Under the pieces are notes generated by a model. That model did not search any database and was not told the origin of the DNA. It was given only the letters and a program-made list of their open reading frames with translations. DNA of 10,787 nt from NCBI GenBank assembly GCA_003220195.1, contig QHRT01000135.1, positions 1 through 10,787 on the forward strand. The letters are read 5' to 3'. Within the stretch, counting starts at the first letter, position 1; each line of letters opens with the position of its first letter. The position numbers and the translations under genes were made by a program. Origin of the DNA: Candidatus Rokuibacteriota bacterium (GTDB lineage Bacteria > Methylomirabilota > Methylomirabilia > Rokubacteriales > CSP1-6). Positions 6,455 through 10,787 of this stretch are shown in pieces.

Positions 6455-6583
6455 TTAACGGGCGGCGGCCTCCAGTTCCTCGATGAGTCTGTTTGCTGAT
6501 CGGGTGCGTTGGCCCCGGTCAGGTTCGAGCGCGTGCGCCAGTGCGAGGTACACGCCGTCCGGTACGGGTTCGACAGGAGGGTG
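6455..6583 (-). pseudogene. Possible C-terminal gene remnant in the 6370-6745 gap
   Basis: In the minus-strand frame ending at TAA 6455-6457 there are 42 sense codons with GC-rich third positions and an amphipathic ending: PDGVYLALAHALEPDRG then RLIEELEAAAR. It looks like the helical tail of a protein. No good start codon exists, and the frame is closed upstream by TGA (6584-6586) and TAA (6614-6616); before these the same frame reads RAAGRYRERWSMPEVAVF. This may be a decayed gene, or chance in GC-rich DNA. Apart from this, the promoter at 6394-6422 and the hairpin at 6693-6721, I see nothing else in the gap. Confidence 0.3.
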
Positions 6584-6692
6584 TCAACCCGATGGCCCTG
6601 TTACGAAACGAAGTTACCCGCTTACTTCGGTAGCACGGACGAACACAGCGACCTCAGGCATCGACCAACGCTCTCGGTAGCGCCCTGCGGCT

Positions 6693-6721
6693 CTGGCATC
6701 CCGCCAGGGGGAATGCGCCAG
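6693..6721 (-). terminator. Imperfect hairpin downstream of lnt
   Basis: CTGGCATCCC (6693-6702) pairs with GGGAATGCGCCAG (6709-6721) with bulges, around a 6-nt loop, 25 nt beyond the lnt stop codon on the minus strand. There is no following T-tract, so a terminator role is tentative. Confidence 0.25.
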
Positions 6722-6745
6722 CGGTGAGTGAAATCGTTGGCCGCG

Positions 6746-8235
6746 TCACGTCGCGGTCGCGCGCTGGCGGACGCTCCGCCGAACGCGAAACCGCACGGGC
6801 AACGCCGCGACCGCGACCGCCACCGCCAGCCACGCGAACACGTCGCCGTGACGCGTGTAGAACGTCGTCTCCGCGCGGCGGGCAATGGACCCCGCGATGA
6901 CTTCTCGCGTGAAGAGTCCCGAGGCGCGGACGATGCGCCCGTCCGGCGCCACGATCGCCGAGATGCCCGTGTTCGCCGCGCGCACCAGGTACGTGCGGTT
7001 CTCCACCGCCCGGAACACTGACATCGCGAGGTGCTGGAACGGCGCCGGGCTCCGTCCGAACCAGCCGTCGTTCGTCAGGTTGACCAGGATGTCCGCGCCG
7101 CCGGTGAAGAGCGACCGGACTTCCGTCGGGAAGATCACCTCGTAACAGATCACCACGCCGAGACGTCCGAGGGGCGTCGACAAAAGTCCGGGCTCGGCGC
7201 CCGGAACAAAGTTCGGGAATCCCTGCCCGGCGATGGCGTCGAGGAAGAAGAGCGCGCCGTGGTACGGCACGTATTCTCCGAACGGCACCAGGTGGCGCTT
7301 GTCGTAGCGGCCGATCGCACGGCCGTGCGGATCGAAGAGGGACGCGCTATTACGTGGCTGGCCGAGCTGCCAGTCCGGCGCGCCGACCAGCAGATGGCGG
7401 CCGGCGGCGCGGGCGACGTCTTCCACGTACGCCCGACCAGCTCGGGCAATCGCGTGACCGAGCCGAGCGTCATCGCGCGATAGATCCCGAGCGTTTCCGC
7501 GAGATGCGCCGGATCCCACTTCTTTTCTTGTGGAATGCTGGCCTGGATCAACGTGACGTCGATGGCCGGAGCGACGTCGCGCGCCGGTGTGAGCCACGCC
7601 GGAATTAGCGCCGCACCGAAGACCATTGCCCCGACGCCGAGAGCCGGCAATGCCTCCGACCAGCGACGTCCGAGCATCACGGTGCGGGCCACTGCAGCGT
7701 TCACCGCGACGACCACGAAGGAGACGCCGTAGACCCCGGTGAGCGACGCCACCTGGATCAGTGACGGATTTCGATACTGCGAGTACCCCAGCACGTTCCA
7801 CGGAAACCGGACGACGAGCTCGGTGCGCACGAGCTCGAGCGCGACCCACACGCTGGCGGCAACGACGACGTACGCGGCGCCCGAGCGGACCGGCGATCGC
7901 GCCACGAGCACGCAGAAGACCGCCGTGAACGACGACAGCGCCAGGATCATGACGATGAAGACCAGCATCGGGCGAGGCCAGCTCATCCCGGTCGCCCGCA
8001 TGACGCCGGGCACGGTCCACGAGACCGTGCCGAGCCAGAAGACGACCGCGGAGACGAATCCGAGCCCGGCAGCACGCCGGGGTGCGGCGCCGGTGATGGC
8101 GATCAGGAGCGGAACGAGCGCAAGGAATGCCAGCCACGCCTGGTCGCCCGAGCCGGGGAACGCGAGCGCCAGCGCGGCTCCCGACGCGCACGCGAGCAGC
8201 CAGGACGTACGAGGTGACGTGATCGTCGTCGGCAT
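6746..8235 (-). pseudogene. lnt: Apolipoprotein N-acyltransferase with an out-of-frame internal deletion
   Basis: Lnt transfers the third acyl chain to diacylated lipoproteins in the inner membrane. From ATG 8235 the first frame encodes 267 recognisable residues: several membrane segments (around 12-26, 34-48, 60-70, 88-110, 120-134, 168-184, 198-214), RFPWNVLGYSQY (143-154) and the start of the nitrilase domain, IDVTLIQASIPQEKKWDP (225-242) to TRLPELV (261-267). The similarity then moves to another frame near 7435, continuing AYVEDVARAAGRHLLVGAPD, RYDKRHLVPFGEYVP (catalytic Lys), GVVICYEVIFP (catalytic Cys), ILVNLTNDGWFG and a final membrane helix, to the stop at 6746. Family members have roughly 15-20 residues at the join, including the WPE catalytic glutamate (Glu267 in E. 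coli). They are absent in all three frames, so this is a deletion and not a simple frameshift. The first frame alone would end at 7150. No clear Shine-Dalgarno is seen before ATG 8235. Confidence 0.85.
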
Positions 8236-8423
8236 CGAAGTCTGCAGACGTTCGGAGACGCAAGTCTGCTGCCGCCCCTGTACAACCGCGACACAACACT
8301 CGCCAGGGTCCTGGGCCGTCCGCGCGGTCGCGATTGGGCATGGATCTGCAAGACCATGGGAAGCGTCTGCATAGTAGACCGTTGACGAGCGGGCGCCGCG
8401 CCGAAATGTTGTAGCATTCGCGC
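8236..8423. promoter_or_regulatory. Divergent intergenic region with palindrome and GTCTGC-type repeats
   Basis: This non-coding stretch separates lnt (minus) from the SMP-30 gene (plus) and must hold both promoters. GTCTGCAGAC (8240-8249) is a perfect 10-bp palindrome, flanked by CGAA and, after one base, TTCG; it begins 4 nt from the lnt start codon. AAGTCTGC occurs at 8238-8245 and 8262-8269. GTCT-N7-AGAC, containing GTCTGCA, lies at 8365-8379. TAGCAT (8412-8417) is a candidate -10 for the plus strand, but I see no well-spaced -35. The symmetry suggests an operator; nothing identifies the regulator. Confidence 0.35.
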
Positions 8424-8486
8424 GTGCCGAGAGGCGTGCGCAGCGAGCTGCTCTCGCTGGCGCGCTCACGACCGGCGAAGCGGTGA
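8424..8486 (+). other. Possible 20-codon leader ORF before the SMP-30 gene
   Basis: A GTG at 8424 opens a 20-codon frame (start MPRGVRSELL, Arg-rich, ending AKR) that stops at TGA 8484-8486, 16 nt before ATG 8503. TAGCAT lies 6 nt upstream of the GTG, the same spacing as the -10 before the DUF433 ATG. This may be a leaderless upstream ORF or chance. Confidence 0.2.
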
Positions 8487-8502
8487 CGGAAAGGCGGCAA
8501 CC

Positions 8503-9375
8503 ATGGCCGATGCTCTCTCCAAGATCCTCGATTCCACAGAGGCCGAGCGTCTCGCGACCGGGTTCGTCTTCACCGAAGGGCCGCTGTGGCATCCCGAAGG
8601 GTTCTATTACTTCGTCGACATTCGCCGCAGCCTGCTCTTTCGTCTCAGTCCCGGCCGTGCCGCCGAGATCGTGAGAGAGAACACCGGCGGCGGCAACGGG
8701 ACGACCTTCGACCTTCAAGGGAGACTGGTTCTCTGCGAAGGCGACAACCGACGCGTGACGCGGACGTCCGCCGACGGGCGCATCGAGGTCTTGATGGATC
8801 GGTTCGAGGGCAAGCGCCTGAATCGACCGAACGACGTCGTCTGCCGCTCCGACGGAAGCATCTACTTCACGGACCCGGGCTTGCGCGTGCCGCTTGCGGA
8901 ACGAGAGTTGCCGTCCGCGGGCGTGTATCGCGTGAAGCCCGACGGCAGCGCCAGCCTGGTGGTGGACTGCGAGTATCCGAACGGTCTCGCGTTCTCACCG
9001 GACGAGCGCACGCTCTACGTCGCCAACACGCGGTGGACGCAATACATCCACGCGGTCGAGCTCGACGCGAGCGGCGCGATGGTGCGCCGTCGCATCTTCG
9101 CGGACATGTCGTCCGACGAGACGGACGGCGTGCCCGACGGGATGAAGGTCGACGTCGAGGGCCGCGTGTACTGCACCGGCCCGGGCGGAACGTGGGTGTT
9201 CGCGCCCGACGGTGAGAAGCTCGGGATCATCCGCACGCCGGAGGTTCCGGCGAACCTGGCGTTCGGCGGTCCCGATCTCAGGACGCTCTTCTTCACGGCG
9301 CGGACGTCGGTCTACACGATGCGCGTCAAGGTCCCGGGCCAGCCGCATCCGTGGTACCGCGTGCGAGGCAAATGA
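8503..9375 (+). CDS. SMP-30/gluconolactonase/LRE-like lactonase
   Basis: 290-residue six-bladed beta-propeller of the SMP-30 family, expected to hydrolyse a sugar-acid or other lactone using one divalent metal. Metal and substrate residues are in the usual order: Glu25 (FTEGPLWHP), Asn110 (NRPNDVVCRSDGSIYFTDPG), Asn160 (YPNGLAFSPDERTLYVANT) and Asp212 (VPDGMKVDVEG). They correspond to the Glu/Asn/Asn/Asp set of human SMP30 and bacterial gluconolactonases. The C-terminal blade reads NLAFGGPDLRTLFFTA (251-266), also family-typical. No signal peptide is seen, so it is probably cytoplasmic. ATG 8503 has a GGAAAGG about 8 nt upstream. The TGA stop overlaps the ATG of the solute-binding-protein gene by 4 bp, so the two are almost certainly translated from one mRNA. 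The natural lactone is unknown. Confidence 0.9.
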   Translation: MADALSKILDSTEAERLATGFVFTEGPLWHPEGFYYFVDIRRSLLFRLSPGRAAEIVRENTGGGNGTTFDLQGRLVLCEGDNRRVTRTSADGRIEVLMDRFEGKRLNRPNDVVCRSDGSIYFTDPGLRVPLAERELPSAGVYRVKPDGSASLVVDCEYPNGLAFSPDERTLYVANTRWTQYIHAVELDASGAMVRRRIFADMSSDETDGVPDGMKVDVEGRVYCTGPGGTWVFAPDGEKLGIIRTPEVPANLAFGGPDLRTLFFTARTSVYTMRVKVPGQPHPWYRVRGK

Positions 9376-10787
9376 TGCGATCAGCGATTTCGTTCGGCCT
9401 CGCCGCGCTCATCGCGCTCGGGCTCACCGCCGCCGCCGCCCCCGCGGCCGACGCACTGACCGGCGGCACGCTCGTCGTCGGGCTCGACCAGGAGCCGCCG
9501 ACGCTCGACCCGCACGCGTCGCCGTCCGCGGTGACGTACCAGATCATCGCGTCGGTGACCGAAAGCCTTCTGTACAAGGGCCGTGACGGCAAGCTCGTCC
9601 CGTGGCTGGCGGAGTCGTGGACGTCCTCGCCCGACGGCCGCAGCGTCACGTTCAAGCTCCGGAAGGACGTCAAGTTCCACGACGGGACGCCGTTCAACGC
9701 CGAGGCGGTGAAAGCCAACTTCGATCGCATCGTCGATCCGAAATTCAAGGCCGGAGGCGCGCGGGCCCAGCTGGCCGGCTACGCCGGCACGAAGGTGCTC
9801 GACGAGTTCACGGTGCAGGTGAGCTTCGAGACCGCCTACGCGCCGTTCGTCACGTACGGGGCGGCCGGGACGCTCAGCATGGTCTCGCCGAAGGCCGTGC
9901 GCGAGATGGGCGACGACGTCCACAAGCGTCCGATCGGCACCGGGATGTTCATGGTGAAGGAGTACGTCGCGAAGGATCACGCGACGATCGTCCGGAACCC
10001 GGCCTACGCCCGAAAGGCGCCGTGGAGCGATCGTAGCGGTCCCGCGTACCTCGACGCCGTGGTGTGGAAGTTCATTCCGGAGGCGGGGACGCGAGTGACG
10101 ACGCTCGAAAGCGGCGAGACGCAAGGCATCTATCTCGTCCCGGCGCAATCGCTGCCGCGGCTGGAAAAGAACTCGGGTGTTCGCGTCGAGAAGATGCCAT
10201 GGCCTGGCGTTCCACGGATCTGGCTCCTGAACGTCACGAAGCCGCCGCTCGACGACGTGAAGGTGCGCCGCGCGATCAACCACGCCGTCGACAAGGACGC
10301 GATGCTGGCGACGGTGTCGAAGGGCATCGCGCTTCGCGCGTTCGCGCCGCTCACCGCCGTGATGCTCGACGATCCCGCGCTCCGGCAGTACTACCCGTTC
10401 GATCCGGCGAAGGCGAAGCAGCTGCTCGGCGAGGCGGGCTGGCAGCCCGGCGCCGACGGGGTTCGCGCGAAGGGCGGACAGCGTCTCGAGCTGGTGCTGA
10501 ACGCGATCGAGTACGGCGGCGGCGTGGAGCCGACCGTGCAGCTCATCCAGTCGTCGCTCCACGAAGTGGGCGTCGACGTCAAGATCAAGGCGCAGGCGCG
10601 CCCGCCGTGGTACGAGGACAATTACCGCTGCGCGACGCACGGACCGGTGATGTTCCTGCGGGCGAGCGATCCCGACGGCCTCTACTCGCTCTTCCACTCC
10701 TCGCTGGTGGGCGCGAACTTCAACTGGTCGTGCGTGAAGAATGCGAAGCTCGACCAGCTGCTCGCCGATGGCCGCAAGGAATCGGAT
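9372..10787 (+). CDS. ABC transporter periplasmic solute-binding protein, SBP_bac_5 (peptide/nickel/oligosaccharide) family, 3'-truncated by the window
   Basis: 472 codons are visible with no stop. The N-terminus is a Sec signal (hydrophobic core SFGLAALIALGLTAAAA, cleavage probably after APA). The mature part starts GGTLVVGLDQEPPTLDPHAS and has the DppA/OppA family signature: ESLLYKGRDGKLVPWLAESW, VTFKLRKDVKFHDGTPFNAE, VKANFDR, PIGTGMFMVKEY, KVRRAINHAVDKDAM and FDPAKAKQLLGEAGW. The protein would deliver an oligopeptide, sugar oligomer or similar solute to an inner-membrane permease, presumably encoded just downstream. Usual length is 500-550 aa, so some 30-80 residues lie beyond the window. 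ATG 9372 and ATG 9375 are both in frame; 9372 overlaps the SMP-30 stop (ATGA), with GAGG a few nt upstream. Pairing with a lactonase hints at a carbohydrate-related ligand, but this is inference. Confidence 0.92.
   Translation, partial: MMRSAISFGLAALIALGLTAAAAPAADALTGGTLVVGLDQEPPTLDPHASPSAVTYQIIASVTESLLYKGRDGKLVPWLAESWTSSPDGRSVTFKLRKDVKFHDGTPFNAEAVKANFDRIVDPKFKAGGARAQLAGYAGTKVLDEFTVQVSFETAYAPFVTYGAAGTLSMVSPKAVREMGDDVHKRPIGTGMFMVKEYVAKDHATIVRNPAYARKAPWSDRSGPAYLDAVVWKFIPEAGTRVTTLESGETQGIYLVPAQSLPRLEKNSGVRVEKMPWPGVPRIWLLNVTKPPLDDVKVRRAINHAVDKDAMLATVSKGIALRAFAPLTAVMLDDPALRQYYPFDPAKAKQLLGEAGWQPGADGVRAKGGQRLELVLNAIEYGGGVEPTVQLIQSSLHEVGVDVKIKAQARPPWYEDNYRCATHGPVMFLRASDPDGLYSLFHSSLVGANFNWSCVKNAKLDQLLADGRKESD

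Noticed and set aside
5773..6486. Plus-strand open frame opposite the chimeric solute-binding-protein gene
   Set aside because: Arg/Glu-rich antisense with no domain; minus-strand family motifs and promoter are convincing.
6515..6580. tRNA-like GGTTCGA segments at 6522 and 6568
   Set aside because: No acceptor stem, anticodon arm or CCA-compatible fold could be drawn around either copy.
7440..8500. N-terminal extension of the frame encoding the C-terminal half of Lnt
   Set aside because: The residues are Arg/Gly-rich with no membrane segments, while the other frame over the same DNA gives a clear Lnt N-terminus. Only the part after about 7435 is real.
9381..10697. Minus-strand open frame of about 440 codons opposite the solute-binding protein
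   Set aside because: His/Arg/Leu-rich shadow without motifs; the plus-strand SBP with signal peptide explains the region.
1..10787. CRISPR arrays, insertion sequences, phage genes or defence systems
   Set aside because: No regularly spaced repeats, transposase, integrase, Cas or nuclease/ATPase defence genes were seen on either strand.

Overview
The window is GC-rich DNA of a diderm bacterium. It encodes an apolipoprotein N-acyltransferase (lnt) homologue, a Tat-exported enzyme and two periplasmic solute-binding proteins. The mix of a PF04392-type (TrpX-like) solute-binding protein, a peptide-type SBP, a Tat amidohydrolase, an SMP-30 lactonase and an orphan DUF433 resembles uncultured soil lineages such as Candidatus Rokubacteria/Methylomirabilota, or some high-GC Proteobacteria. 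This taxonomic guess is inference only; no rRNA or tRNA is present to anchor it.

Layout. (1) Positions 1-3823, + strand: a tight three-gene catabolic-looking operon. It holds a Tat/lipoprotein amidohydrolase, a maleate isomerase/arylmalonate decarboxylase-like enzyme and a cytosolic formylglycine sulfatase, with gaps of 16 and 17 nt. (2) Positions 3851-4600: two small genes facing each other. One is an orphan DUF433 antitoxin-like protein with a probable leaderless promoter. The other is a 95-residue winged-helix protein with a strong Shine-Dalgarno and a perfect 10-bp hairpin upstream. (3) Positions 4590-5393, - strand: an intact endonuclease/exonuclease/phosphatase (EEP) protein. (4) Positions 5394-8235, - strand: a run of broken genes. 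It contains a MOSC-domain gene with two frameshifts, whose first half is replaced by the first half of a TrpX-type solute-binding protein; a 376-bp gap with a good promoter and a possible gene remnant; and an lnt gene with an out-of-frame internal deletion that removes its WPE catalytic-glutamate segment. (5) Positions 8236-8502: a divergent regulatory gap with a palindrome and short GTCTGC-type repeats. (6) Positions 8503-10787, + strand: an SMP-30/gluconolactonase-family gene overlapping by 4 bp an SBP_bac_5 solute-binding protein that runs off the window, probably the start of an uptake operon.

The intact genes suggest scavenging of organic compounds: hydrolysis of C-N and sulfate-ester bonds, isomerisation of dicarboxylic acids, lactone hydrolysis and oligopeptide/oligosaccharide-type uptake. 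No complete pathway can be assigned from this window. I see no CRISPR array, insertion sequence, phage gene or recognisable defence system. The most unusual part is the cluster of damaged genes between 5394 and 8235. It may be real gene decay or a sequencing/assembly artefact, and the window alone cannot decide.
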